DNA of 43,598 bases from Chlamydiia bacterium (GTDB taxonomy: Bacteria > Chlamydiota > Chlamydiia > Chlamydiales > Rhabdochlamydiaceae), in assembly GCA_021324995.1 (NCBI GenBank), contig JAJPIB010000061.1:1-43598 (forward strand), written 5' to 3'. Made by a program: the position numbers and the translations under genes. Under the pieces are notes generated by a model. The model was not told where the DNA came from and did no database searches. It saw only the letters and a program-made list of their open reading frames with translations. Positions 8,500 through 16,788 of the stretch are shown piece by piece. Within the stretch, counting starts at the first letter, position 1, and every line of letters starts with the position of its first letter.

Positions 8500-9636
8500 T
8501 TAATGCTTCCTTTTTTTAAAGACAACGCCGAAGAAGCCGTCCATCCCTCCGCTTTGAGGAAATGTCGAAAAGGGCTCCCCCACTTTTTCAAGGGGAAAGC
8601 GTTCGAGAAAGTAAGCCGCTTGCTGGGCATTTTCTTGAGGAAGAACACTACAAGTGGCGTAAACGATATGTCCACCTGGCTTTAGAAAGCTTAGGGCTTC
8701 CTCGAAAATTTTTCTCTGCTCTGCAACAAGGCGTGAAACCATAGTATCGTCGAATTTCCATTTCATATCGGGATTTCTGCGAAGAGTGCCTGTTCCGCTG
8801 CAAGGAGCGTCCACGAGAATCCAATCCATCCGAAATTTTATTCCTTTTTTGTTAGGGGAGTCAGAAGGAAGGGGATGGGCATTTTGAATGCCTGCACGCT
8901 TAAGTCTTTTTCTTGCTTCCAAAAGGACATAGGGGCGAATATCGTGTAAAAATAATTGGCCGCGTCCTGCTAGCTTTGGGGCGATGGCCAAAGATTTCCC
9001 GCCTGAACCAGCGCAATAATCGAGAAAGCGCTCGCCAGGCTGAATGGCGACGAGATCGGCGACGAGCTGACTGGCCTCATCCTGTACTTCAAAAAGACCT
9101 TCTTTGAATTCCTCAGAACCGAAGAAATTGATTTTCTCCTCGAAGCGAATCCCTGTAAGCGAATGGTCGCAACGGGACACTTTGTATTTGCCACGCCATT
9201 TTTCGATCAGAGCTTCCCGTGTTGTCTTGAGAAGATTTACGCGAATGGTTGTCGGTGCGGGTAGGTTAGAAGCCATGCAAAATTCAAAAGCTTTACTCTC
9301 TCCTAAAGCAAGACAAAGCATTTCATAAAATTTTTGAGGAAAGCTCGTGCGAATGTGAGGTGCGATCTCGTCGTTGAATCGAAAGTCATTGGGAGAAAAT
9401 TGTTTAAAGGTTGAATAGCGGGTTTCCCAGTTCAGCGGTTTTTCTGAAATGTGGTCTAAAAGGCCGCGCCACCGGATCATTCCATAGATTGTTTCACAAA
9501 TTTCTTTACGGTCTTTGGACCCAACTGCCTTGTGCGTTCGGAAGTAATTGCGCAAAAATACATCCAAAGGAAGGTTTTGTGCCTCAAATGCAGTAAGAAT
9601 CTGTAATAAATGGTGTTCCCGAAAAGGTCTATGCAT
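8500..9636 (-). CDS. rsmB: rRNA (cytosine-5) methyltransferase, RsmB/F (Fmu/Sun) family
   Basis: 378 aa. It contains an N-terminal NusB-like helical region (residues 1-90, shorter than in E. coli RsmB), then a SAM-dependent fold with motif I DYCAGSGGKS (206-215), motif II D232, motif IV DAPCSGTGTLRRNPD (C279) and motif VI YATCS (catalytic C329). These are the hallmarks of the NOL1/NOP2/Sun family that methylates C5 of cytosine in rRNA. RsmB versus RsmF cannot be settled by reading; the helical N-terminus favours RsmB. Chlamydial genomes annotate a similar gene as fmu near the carboxypeptidase gene. Confidence 0.9.
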   Translation of the reverse strand: MHRPFREHHLLQILTAFEAQNLPLDVFLRNYFRTHKAVGSKDRKEICETIYGMIRWRGLLDHISEKPLNWETRYSTFKQFSPNDFRFNDEIAPHIRTSFPQKFYEMLCLALGESKAFEFCMASNLPAPTTIRVNLLKTTREALIEKWRGKYKVSRCDHSLTGIRFEEKINFFGSEEFKEGLFEVQDEASQLVADLVAIQPGERFLDYCAGSGGKSLAIAPKLAGRGQLFLHDIRPYVLLEARKRLKRAGIQNAHPLPSDSPNKKGIKFRMDWILVDAPCSGTGTLRRNPDMKWKFDDTMVSRLVAEQRKIFEEALSFLKPGGHIVYATCSVLPQENAQQAAYFLERFPLEKVGEPFSTFPQSGGMDGFFGVVFKKRKH

Positions 9637-9675
9637 AATAATGAAAAACTTTTATTTTAGTGACTGGAAAAGGTT

Positions 9676-9769
9676 ATTCCCAACGTGATTGAAAATTTGG
9701 TTTGGGACTGAGCGAAAGCTCCGGGATTGGCTCGGTCTTAAATCCAAATTTTCAATCACGTTGGGTATA
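9676..9769. repeat. Repeat B, complete palindromic copy (about 94 bp)
   Basis: The left arm (CCCAACGTGATTGAAAATTT from 9679) and right arm (AAATTTTCAATCACGTTGGG, ending 9765) are perfect reverse complements. They are flanked by TAT/TATA and surround an imperfectly paired centre (GGGACTGAGC with GCTCGGTCTT). It lies in the gap between the methyltransferase gene and the DoxX gene. No coding content. Full-length reference copy for the family in this window. Confidence 0.8.
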
Positions 9770-9903
9770 ATTATAATCAATAGAGGAATAAGAAGCTGTA
9801 CTAAAACCGATGACGTTTCGAGAGCGGGCTAAATTCTTCAAAAAATGCGTGACTTCAAAGCGATAGGTTGAATACAAAGAAAAATTATGAAGGTGGAATT
9901 CCG

Positions 9904-10386
9904 ATGAGTATGATTCAATGTTTAGTGGCTTTTCTGGGCAGAGCGTTGCTCAGTATTATTTTTATTTCCGCAGCAATTAACAAATTGCTTGATTGGGGTG
10001 GAACCTTACAGTATTTCAATCAGACGCTTTCTGATAGACTCGCGATGAGTATTGGAATAGGCTATATGCAAGAACTGGCTGAGTGGGGGATTGCCCATGC
10101 TTCTACTTTGCTTTTGGTGGGAATACTTTTTGAACTCATCGGTGGCCTTCTTGTTTTCCTTGGAATCGCTACGCGTTTAGGTGCAGTATTGCTAATTATT
10201 TTCTTGATCCCAACAACATTCCTTTTTCACCATTTCTGGGATTTACAAGGAATGGATCGTCAGATGCAACTGACGAATTTCATGAAAAATTTGAGCATTT
10301 TAGGAGGTTTGCTTTATCTCCTAGCGATGGGCAGAGGGAAGAGATGCCCGCCCAAAAAGAGCGAACCAAAACCTGCAGCTCCATAG
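9904..10386 (+). CDS. DoxX-family membrane protein
   Basis: 160 aa. Start chosen at ATG 9904 because GAAGGTGG lies 6 nt upstream; the longer TTG start at 9868 has no such site. Four hydrophobic helices: LGRALLSIIFISAAINKLLD, the STLLLVGILFELIGGLLVFLG block, TRLGAVLLIIFLIPTTFLFHHF, and the NLSILGGLLYLLAMG block. The R-x(n)-FI-A-NK-x-D/W start and the F-HHFW motif are typical of DoxX/SURF4-like proteins, a family linked loosely to quinone or thiol redox chemistry. A basic, Pro-rich tail ends the protein. It has no operon partner: repeats B lie on both sides. Confidence 0.85.
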   Translation: MSMIQCLVAFLGRALLSIIFISAAINKLLDWGGTLQYFNQTLSDRLAMSIGIGYMQELAEWGIAHASTLLLVGILFELIGGLLVFLGIATRLGAVLLIIFLIPTTFLFHHFWDLQGMDRQMQLTNFMKNLSILGGLLYLLAMGRGKRCPPKKSEPKPAAP

Positions 10387-10414
10387 TTCATGAATCTTTT
10401 CAGTTGCAAGCTTA

Positions 10415-10567
10415 TACTCAACGTGATTGAAAATTTGGATTTAAGACCAAGCCAAAGCCCCAGGATTGGACGATCGAATCTAGTCCCTATTTCTAATAGT
10501 GCTGACGATTCGATCGCGTCAATCGCGGGAGCGGTCCTAAACCAAATTTTCAGTCACGTTGGGTATA
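10415..10567. repeat. Repeat B, 153-bp copy with empty MITE site
   Basis: The outer arms are as in the 9676 copy, but the centre is longer. Inner arms GATTGGACGATCGAATC and GATTCGATCGCGTCAATC flank a middle containing CCCTATTTCTAATAGTG. On the opposite strand this reads CTATTAGAAATAGGG, exactly the sequence interrupted by the 166-bp MITE in the copy at 17627. It therefore represents the unoccupied site. It ends 33 bp before the lnt start and may affect lnt expression. Confidence 0.75.
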
Positions 10568-10600
10568 CAAATTATGACATTCCTATAAAAAGAGACCGAC

Positions 10601-12316
10601 TTGCAATCGACCAAATTTTTGGCTGTTGAGGTGCTCTTAGCTCCACTTTTGAAACGCGTTCGGTATAATTCCGTTATCCTTTTTTTTGTTAGCTTAGGAA
10701 TTGTTGCCTTCGGCCAGCCTGCGCGCATTGGATGGCTAGGCGCCCTTTCGGGAAGCTTTGGATTCGCACTTTTCTTTATCGCTATTCCTAGACACGCTTC
10801 AAAAAAACAGCGTTTTTGGTGGGCAACGGTATGGTTTAGCCTTATTCAAAGCATTCAGCTTTCGTGGATGTCTACTATTGAGTTTCAGGGTTATTATATT
10901 TTATGGGTTTATTGCTTTCTTTGTATCGGAATAGGATTGCAATTTGGACTATTTACGCTTTTTATCCCATCAGAGGGAAAGCTTTCGAAGCTGAACATCA
11001 CAAGCGGTGCTGCTCTTTGGATGTTAATAGAATATGCTCGACTGTATTTTATTTGCGGGTTTAGCTGGAATCCGATTGGGCTTGCACTGACCCATTTCAT
11101 CGCATCGCTTCAATTTGCTAGCGTAGGGGGTGTGTTCGGTCTTTCCTTTTGGATCATGTTGACTAATCTCAGTGCGCTCAATGCATGGCGCCAAAGGCAG
11201 GATATCGCAGTGTGGCTTTTCTTGGTTGCAATTCCTTACCTTTTTGGAATTTTTGTTTTGTCATTTCATTGGCCAAGCGTGGCGAATAAAGGTTCAATTC
11301 AAGCGGCTTTGATACAGACTGATCTTCTCCCTTCTCAGAAAATCCCATACCCAGGACGAAAGCTTGATTATGTCTCTCCGTTTATTCAGTGGCAGCGCAT
11401 TATAAGAGGACTCAAAGGCCAGCTTTTGCAAAAATGGGATTTCGTTGCTCTTCCTGAAGCAGCTCTCCCACTTCAATCAGATGGAATGGTTTATCCTTTT
11501 AGCGCTGTGCGCGAGTTGATGTCGCGTGAAATGGGTTCAGAAATTGAAGAAAAATTTCCACCGTTTTCTTATCCCTTCGCAGAGAAAAGAAAGGTCGGGG
11601 AAGTATGGGTTCTCTTTGTTTCTAATCTGTTTTGGTGTCAGACGTTAGCAAATCATTTCAATGTCGAATGGGTGGTGGGGTTGGACTATACCGATAAAGA
11701 ACAATGTAAAAATTTTAATTCGGCGTTTTGTCTCAAACCTCAAAAAGTACAGATGGAGCGCTATGACAAAAGGGTTTTATTACCTCTAGCAGAGTATCTG
11801 CCTTATAATTTTTTGAGGTCTTTGAGTAAGAGTTATGGTATCAACGATTTCTTCTTTCCGGGGAAAGAAACCAAAGTATGTGGAGAGAAGATTCTTTTCA
11901 GCCCATCCATTTGCTATGAAGAGACTTTCCCAAGAATCATGAGAGAGGGGGCGCGAAAAGGAGCTCAATTGTTTGTTAATGTAACCAATGATAATTACTT
12001 TCCCAACTCAATTCTTCACGAGCAACATCTCTATCATGCAAGGCTTCGCGCAGTGGAGAATGGGATCCCTTTAATTCGTGCTTGTAATTCTGGTGTCAGT
12101 GCAGCAGTCGACTGTTTTGGAAGAATTATCGCTAGAAAGGATGTCAGCCTAAATGTAGAAGATTGCGTTTTAAACTGCAGTGTAAGTTCTTATACATTGC
12201 CTACACTCTATTCTTTTTGGGGAGATCAATGCATCCTTAGTTGCAGTCTGGTCGCGCAACTGTTGTTTTGGATGAGATGGGTGAGGAAGCGACAGAACAA
12301 TAATGCCCTTGTTTGA
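10601..12316 (+). CDS. lnt: Apolipoprotein N-acyltransferase
   Basis: 571 aa. It transfers an acyl chain to the N-terminal Cys of lipoproteins at the periplasmic face of the inner membrane. About six to eight hydrophobic helices (25-230) precede a nitrilase-type domain with the expected triad: E286 (ALPEAALP), K390 (RYDKRVLLPLAEYLPY) and C438 (SPSICYEE); NVTNDNYF and RAVENGIPLIRACNSG are also conserved. A last helix at 540-560 closes the protein. The start is TTG at 10601 with AGAG upstream; no nearby ATG is in frame. The last codons (NNALV-stop) lie inside dispersed repeat A, so the original C-terminus was replaced or the repeat co-opted. It is the usual chlamydial neighbour of lpxC. Confidence 0.92.
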   Translation: MQSTKFLAVEVLLAPLLKRVRYNSVILFFVSLGIVAFGQPARIGWLGALSGSFGFALFFIAIPRHASKKQRFWWATVWFSLIQSIQLSWMSTIEFQGYYILWVYCFLCIGIGLQFGLFTLFIPSEGKLSKLNITSGAALWMLIEYARLYFICGFSWNPIGLALTHFIASLQFASVGGVFGLSFWIMLTNLSALNAWRQRQDIAVWLFLVAIPYLFGIFVLSFHWPSVANKGSIQAALIQTDLLPSQKIPYPGRKLDYVSPFIQWQRIIRGLKGQLLQKWDFVALPEAALPLQSDGMVYPFSAVRELMSREMGSEIEEKFPPFSYPFAEKRKVGEVWVLFVSNLFWCQTLANHFNVEWVVGLDYTDKEQCKNFNSAFCLKPQKVQMERYDKRVLLPLAEYLPYNFLRSLSKSYGINDFFFPGKETKVCGEKILFSPSICYEETFPRIMREGARKGAQLFVNVTNDNYFPNSILHEQHLYHARLRAVENGIPLIRACNSGVSAAVDCFGRIIARKDVSLNVEDCVLNCSVSSYTLPTLYSFWGDQCILSCSLVAQLLFWMRWVRKRQNNNALV

Positions 12317-12382
12317 TGGATCGGAAAAGGGGGTTGTTAAAATCGAAATTCTATAGTCGATTGAAACGGAAACAGTATATTT
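12299..12382 (+). repeat. Dispersed repeat A, copy 2, overlapping lnt 3' end
   Basis: Gap-free match to 26-109. The first 18 nt encode the last five residues and stop codon of lnt. The rest is non-coding. The following stretch to 12589 (about 200 bp) shows no gene; a possible weak promoter TTGAAT (12506) lies before lpxC but I cannot pair it with a good -10. Confidence 0.7.
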
Positions 12383-12589
12383 AAGTTTTTACTTTTCAGG
12401 AGTTGGTGAAGAGAATTTCCCTAAGTTTTGTCGCTGGCGCTTGGCCAAAATAAGACTAAAATCTTTTAAGATCCGGGTGCCTCTTGCGCTGAAAGGAAAA
12501 TCGCCTTGAATTAAAAGCGGAATCTAGGGTACTTTCTTCACAATAAGCGAGAGAAAACATCTCTTTCCATTAGAACCTAGAGGCCTCTA

Positions 12590-13486
12590 TTGTCGTTCCC
12601 GTGTGAACAACTGACATTAAACGAACATCGAATTGCACTGCGAAAAAAACAACGCACGTTACAACGCGTTGTTTCTGCTGATGGAATTGGGCTTTTTAGC
12701 GGTGAAAATGTGTCCATACGCCTCTGTCCTTCGGCTGAGGATTCAGGAATCGTTTTCGAACGCACAGATCTCTCGAGCCGGCCTTTGTTGCCAGCGCGCT
12801 CCGAGTATGTACAAGGAACCCCAAGGTGCACAATTATTGGCAAAGGGGATCACTATGTTCAAACGGTTGAACATCTCTTGGCAGCACTTCGAGCCTACGA
12901 CATTGATAATGTCCGGATTGAAATTTCGGGTAGCGAAGTCCCTATCCTTGATGGAAGTTCTCTGCACTTTGTCAATATGATTGAAGAAGCGGGAATATGT
13001 GAACTCGAAGCGGAAAAAGAGATAATCAGCATTAAAACTCCCGTTTTCTGGTCTCAGGGGGATATCCATCTTATTGCGCTTCCTTCAGATGAGTACAGAA
13101 TCAGCTACACACTCCACTATCCCCATTCGAAAAGAATAGGCACACAGTTTTATACGTTTTCTTTAGATCCAGCACGCTTTAAAAATGAAATTGCTTCATC
13201 CCGCACATTTTCTATTTATGAAGAAATAGAGCCTATGATAAAGAAGGGGCTCGTTAGAGGGGGAAGCTTAGATAACGCAGTCATTATAAAGAATGATGAA
13301 GTTATCAATCCAGGCGGTTTGCGTTTTTCAGAAGAGATGGCCCGGCACAAGGTGCTTGACTTAATCGGTGATCTCGCATTAGTTCCGCCCTTCCGGGCTC
13401 ATGTGATCGCAGTCCGATCCGGCCACGGCTCCAATAACGATTTTGCGAAACTGTTGTTAAATCACATTAAAGTGGAGAATTCGTGA
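12590..13486 (+). CDS. lpxC: UDP-3-O-acyl-N-acetylglucosamine deacetylase
   Basis: 298 aa. Zn2+-dependent second (committed) step of lipid A synthesis in the cytosol. The zinc ligands are visible: H95 (TVEHLLAAL), H253 and D257 (RHKVLDLIGDLAL), and the catalytic H279 lies in SGHGSNN. The LpxC start motif QRTLQRVVSADGIGLFSGE is at 21-39. The start is TTG at 12590, GAGG 6 nt upstream; no in-frame ATG exists nearby, so the first 15 residues are uncertain. Its stop overlaps the fabZ start (TGATG), beginning a tight four-gene run lpxC-fabZ-lpxA-fmt. Confidence 0.95.
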   Translation: MSFPCEQLTLNEHRIALRKKQRTLQRVVSADGIGLFSGENVSIRLCPSAEDSGIVFERTDLSSRPLLPARSEYVQGTPRCTIIGKGDHYVQTVEHLLAALRAYDIDNVRIEISGSEVPILDGSSLHFVNMIEEAGICELEAEKEIISIKTPVFWSQGDIHLIALPSDEYRISYTLHYPHSKRIGTQFYTFSLDPARFKNEIASSRTFSIYEEIEPMIKKGLVRGGSLDNAVIIKNDEVINPGGLRFSEEMARHKVLDLIGDLALVPPFRAHVIAVRSGHGSNNDFAKLLLNHIKVENS

Positions 13487-13953
13487 TGGGCGCCGAAACT
13501 ACCAGTCAACCTGTCATTTTGAATGTGAAGGATATCACAAGAATCTTGCCTCACCGCTATCCATTTCTTCTCGTCGACAGGATTGTCTATCTCAACCTCG
13601 AAGAAAACATGATTATCGGACAAAAAAATGTGACTGTGAATGAGCAGTTTTTTCAAGGTCATTTCCCTGGTGTGCCTATTATGCCCGGCGTATTGATTTT
13701 GGAAGCGCTAGCGCAAGCTGGCGGAGTTCTCGTTCATAAAAAAGGTCATTGCGATAAGATTGCAGTTCTGCTGAACATTAATAATGTTAAGTTTAGAAAG
13801 CCTGTTGTTCCAGGCGATGTCTTAATGCTTCACGCCAATGCTCTGCATATCAGCGGCAAAGGCGGAAGAGTATTGGCAAAAGCCATGGTGGACGGCCGCT
13901 TAGCAGTTGAGGCGGAAATTGGATTTGCGTTGGTAGATAAAGAGCAGCTCTAG
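13486..13953 (+). CDS. fabZ: (3R)-hydroxyacyl-ACP dehydratase FabZ
   Basis: 155 aa with ATG at 13486 (the GTG at 13483 is also in frame, but GGAG spacing favours ATG). Hot-dog fold enzyme that dehydrates 3-hydroxyacyl-ACP in fatty acid elongation. Motifs: LPHRYPFLLVDRI (21-33), GHFPGVPIMPG with catalytic H59, and the ILEALAQ helix carrying E73. Its substrate, 3-hydroxyacyl-ACP, is the same pool used by LpxA, encoded 24 bp downstream, so the pair sits at the branch point between phospholipid and lipid A. Confidence 0.96.
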   Translation: MGAETTSQPVILNVKDITRILPHRYPFLLVDRIVYLNLEENMIIGQKNVTVNEQFFQGHFPGVPIMPGVLILEALAQAGGVLVHKKGHCDKIAVLLNINNVKFRKPVVPGDVLMLHANALHISGKGGRVLAKAMVDGRLAVEAEIGFALVDKEQL

Positions 13954-13977
13954 AAATCATTCAAGAATTGGAAAACC

Positions 13978-14832
13978 ATGTCTCAGACAAACATTCATCC
14001 TTCTGCAATTATTGAGCCCGGCGCCAAGGTCGGCAAAAACGTGACCGTAGAAGCTTATGCAGTGATTAAGGGCACTGTAACGCTCGAGGACAATGTTGTT
14101 GTTAAGTCACACGCTTATATCGATGGACACACGATCATAGGAGAAGGTACTGTGATTTGGCCCTCGGCAAGCATTGGCACAAAAACGCAGGATCTTAAGT
14201 TTAAAGGCGAAAAGACCTACGTTATCATCGGTAAAAATTGTGAAATCCGTGAGTTCGTCACCATCAACGCTTCTTGTAATGAAGGTTCTGTCGTACGGAT
14301 CGGCGATCATTGTTTGATCATGGCTTACTGCCATGTTGCTCATAATTGTGAGATAGGCAATCGAGTGATCATGGCTAACAATGCGATGCTGGCAGGTCAT
14401 GTCATTGTTGAAGACTATGCGATTATCGGTGGGATGACGCCCGTCCATCAGTTCTCACGCATCGGGCAATATGCAATGGTTGGAGGCTTTAGCCGTATAA
14501 CACATGACGTCCCTCCCTACACGATTGGCGCAGGATCTCCCTACAAGCTCGGGGGATTGAATCTCGTCGGCCTTAAACGCCATGGTTTCCCTCTCGAAGT
14601 CAGAAGAGCGCTCGCAAAAGCGTTTAAACTAGTTTACCGATCTGGTTTGCGCATGTCTGAAGCTTTGGATCAGATTGAGAGCGAACTTGACGTCGGCCCG
14701 CATGTAGCGCATTGGATAGCATTTTGTCGCAATTCCAAGCGAGGCCTTATAGGCTTCCAAGGATTCGCTGCACAAACGCTTCCCGATGAAGATTTTGATG
14801 AGCTAGAAGAACTTCTCGAAGACAAAGTATAA
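13978..14832 (+). CDS. lpxA: UDP-N-acetylglucosamine acyltransferase
   Basis: 284 aa. First step of lipid A synthesis, transferring 3-hydroxyacyl from ACP to UDP-GlcNAc. The first 190 residues are hexapeptide repeats of a left-handed beta-helix (for example [20 protein letters not shown]). Catalytic His is H122 ([11 protein letters not shown]). The acyl-chain ruler position equivalent to E. coli Gly173 is G170 (MVGGFS), which by known structures allows a long (about C14) chain. The C-terminal helical part has LKRHGF and FKLVYRSGL. It ends with an unusual acidic tail ([14 protein letters not shown]). 7 bp before fmt. Confidence 0.96.
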   Translation: MSQTNIHPSAIIEPGAKVGKNVTVEAYAVIKGTVTLEDNVVVKSHAYIDGHTIIGEGTVIWPSASIGTKTQDLKFKGEKTYVIIGKNCEIREFVTINASCNEGSVVRIGDHCLIMAYCHVAHNCEIGNRVIMANNAMLAGHVIVEDYAIIGGMTPVHQFSRIGQYAMVGGFSRITHDVPPYTIGAGSPYKLGGLNLVGLKRHGFPLEVRRALAKAFKLVYRSGLRMSEALDQIESELDVGPHVAHWIAFCRNSKRGLIGFQGFAAQTLPDEDFDELEELLEDKV

Positions 14833-14839
14833 CTCTTTT

Positions 14840-15784
14840 ATGAGAATTATTTTCTTTGGAACTTCTTCCTTTGCTGCAAGGATCCTTGCAAGTCTCCTAG
14901 AAAATGGTTTTCAAGTTTTGGCTATAGTCACAAGACCGGACCGAATGAAAGGCCGGAGCATGAAGCCTTCCCCCCCGCCAGTTAAAGAAACCGCTGCAAA
15001 GATTTGTCCCAGTATTCCAGTTTTTCAACCCGAAAAGGCGTCTGCACCTGAATTTGCAGAAATTTTAGAACCATTTCATGCTGATCTTTTTGTTGTAGTC
15101 GCTTATGGCGAGATCATTAAAAGCAACCTTTTAGAAATGCCCGCCCTCGGTTGCATCAACATTCATGCTTCTCTGCTTCCTAAACTCAGAGGTGCAGCTC
15201 CTATTCAGCGCGCCTTAATGGGAGGAGAAAAGGAGACAGGGATTACTATCATTGAAATGTCTCCCCAAATGGACGCAGGCGATATACTCGCAATCGAAGG
15301 CCTTCCCATTTCTGAAGAAATGACATTTGGTGAGTTAGAGCCAAAGCTTTGTGAGTTAGCTGTTAAGTTGCTTTTTGATGTCATCAAAAAGTTTGAAAGC
15401 AATCTGGTCGCAAAAATGCCGCAAGACCACTCTCTCGCCACGTTTGCTCCCAAAATTACTCCTGCCGAAGAAAGGATCGATTGGACAAGGCCGGCTCAAG
15501 AAATTTACAATCAGATTCGTGGTTTATCACCTTCTCCTTGCGCCTGGTGCCAGTTGAAAATCGGTGACGAACACAAAAGGCTTAAGATCAAACGCGCGCG
15601 CTTAGTTAAGTGCAATAGCTGCACTCCTGGCGCTATCCTCACTTTTAGCAAAGAAGGTTGGGTGGTTGGATGCGGCAAGGATGCCTTGCGCCTGCTCGAA
15701 GTGCAGTTGGAGGGGAAGAAACCAATGCTAGCAGAAGACTGCATCCGTGGAATTCATCAGAATGTCCAGATTGTGGATGCATAA
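14840..15784 (+). CDS. fmt: Methionyl-tRNA formyltransferase
   Basis: 314 aa. Formylates Met-tRNA(fMet) with 10-formyl-THF for translation initiation. Motifs: FFGTSSFA (5-12), the RPDRMKGRSMKPSPPPVK substrate loop (32-49), N107-I-H109 ASLLPKLRGAAPIQ (catalytic Asn/His), and D145 in MDAGDIL. The C-terminal OB-like domain starts near 205 (ERIDWTRPAQEIYNQIRGLSP). Last gene of the lpx run; the 137-bp gap to the first Cap1-like gene holds a promoter. Confidence 0.96.
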   Translation: MRIIFFGTSSFAARILASLLENGFQVLAIVTRPDRMKGRSMKPSPPPVKETAAKICPSIPVFQPEKASAPEFAEILEPFHADLFVVVAYGEIIKSNLLEMPALGCINIHASLLPKLRGAAPIQRALMGGEKETGITIIEMSPQMDAGDILAIEGLPISEEMTFGELEPKLCELAVKLLFDVIKKFESNLVAKMPQDHSLATFAPKITPAEERIDWTRPAQEIYNQIRGLSPSPCAWCQLKIGDEHKRLKIKRARLVKCNSCTPGAILTFSKEGWVVGCGKDALRLLEVQLEGKKPMLAEDCIRGIHQNVQIVDA

Positions 15785-15850
15785 AACTCGTTTTTTTTCG
15801 ATAGAATTCAAAAAAAATTTATTCGTATTTTATTTCTTCTTTGTTCCTCG

Positions 15851-15880
15851 TTGTATTTAAATCGGCTCGTTAATTATGAT
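15851..15880 (+). promoter_or_regulatory. Candidate promoter of first Cap1-like gene
   Basis: TTGTAT (15851-15856) and TATGAT (15875-15880) with an 18-bp spacer, about 40 bp upstream of the ATG at 15922, which also has a clear GAGGT ribosome-binding site. The surrounding region is AT-rich, as expected for chlamydial promoters. Confidence 0.4.
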
Positions 15881-15921
15881 ACCTGCCTATCTTTAGACAA
15901 TCTTAACGAAAGAGGTAAGTC

Positions 15922-16731
15922 ATGGCAGTTAGTTCGACAACGTCTTCTACGAATACGATTCCTCCGCCAGTGTACCAAAATGAACAGTATTCAGTAGCTG
16001 GAATGGTCTTGAAGTTCTTTGATGAAAAGACAAAAGATATTGCAAAAGTATTTGGTTATACAGGTTTTTGGGCAGGGCAGGCAGTGCCTAATCTTCCTCC
16101 GGAAGTGAAAAGTTTTAGCGCAACGATGGGCGAGTTTAAGAACTTTGTGAGTGCAACTGAAGTTCCCAAAAAAACGGTCGAGGCTGCTGCAGCCTACCGC
16201 ACGCTTTGGAAAAGCATGAACTGCTCAACAGGAGCTGCGTCACAAGCCTGGACAGCCCTTGGCGAAGCCTTTAAAAAGACAACCGGGTGGATCAACTCCG
16301 TTGTCGATGGTATCGACTTTAGCTCGCGTTTTATCGCTATCGACTCTTCGGTGATGACTTGGTTGAAAGGAACAAGTTTTGCTGCAACCATGGGCGGAGC
16401 TATCAAAGGAGTGTCTGAGCAAATTGAGAAAATTGGCAAAGCTCTTTCTACAGAAACAGCGAAGATCAACTTTTACTCGATTAACTTTCTTCGCGATACT
16501 TCTTATGCTCTACTAGGCGCAAAAGGTTTGTACTGCATTGTAACAGCGACGCCGATGATTCCTTGGGTGATGGTCGGCCTCTTAACAGCAGGTTTGACGT
16601 TCACTATTTTCGGTTACTTTTATGAAAAGCTCTATGATCCAGAAGGCAAAGGTAAGAATTTGGATCCAGAAATTGTACTTAACAATACGTTGTTAAGAAG
16701 AGCTTATGAACGTCAAATCGGGACGCCTTAA
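15922..16731 (+). CDS. Cap1/CT529-locus hydrophobic protein, paralog 1
   Basis: 269 aa, no signal peptide. The N-terminus is Ser/Thr-rich (MAVSSTTSSTN), as in many type III secreted chlamydial proteins. A long helical middle is followed by a hydrophobic stretch at about 198-232 (YALLGAKGLYCIVTATPM and PWVMVGLLTAGLTFTIFGYF) that could form a membrane hairpin, then a charged tail. It occupies the position of C. trachomatis cap1 (CT529), between fmt and rplC. Function is not known from sequence; inclusion-membrane or secreted association is inferred from locus and architecture. Strong GAGGT ribosome-binding site; a terminator follows. Confidence 0.85.
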   Translation: MAVSSTTSSTNTIPPPVYQNEQYSVAGMVLKFFDEKTKDIAKVFGYTGFWAGQAVPNLPPEVKSFSATMGEFKNFVSATEVPKKTVEAAAAYRTLWKSMNCSTGAASQAWTALGEAFKKTTGWINSVVDGIDFSSRFIAIDSSVMTWLKGTSFAATMGGAIKGVSEQIEKIGKALSTETAKINFYSINFLRDTSYALLGAKGLYCIVTATPMIPWVMVGLLTAGLTFTIFGYFYEKLYDPEGKGKNLDPEIVLNNTLLRRAYERQIGTP

Positions 16732-16740
16732 ATTTTCAGA

Positions 16741-16765
16741 CTGCGCCGTTCGGCGCAGCGTTTTT
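16741..16765 (+). terminator. Rho-independent terminator after paralog 1
   Basis: CTGCGCC-GTTC-GGCGCAG gives a 7-bp GC-rich stem with a 4-nt loop, followed by CGTTTTT. It lies 10 bp after the stop at 16731, so the first Cap1-like gene is probably its own transcript. Confidence 0.8.
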
Positions 16766-16788
16766 AAATGCACTAAAGGATGTAATCT

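Noticed and set aside
9868..9903. Longer N-terminus of the DoxX protein from a TTG codon
   Set aside because: The ATG at 9904 has a well-spaced GAAGGTGG, while the upstream TTG has none.
10640..10670. ACTTTTGAAACGCGTTCGGTATAAT inside lnt resembles the end of repeat B
   Set aside because: It is coding sequence for the Lnt N-terminus and matches at scattered positions only.
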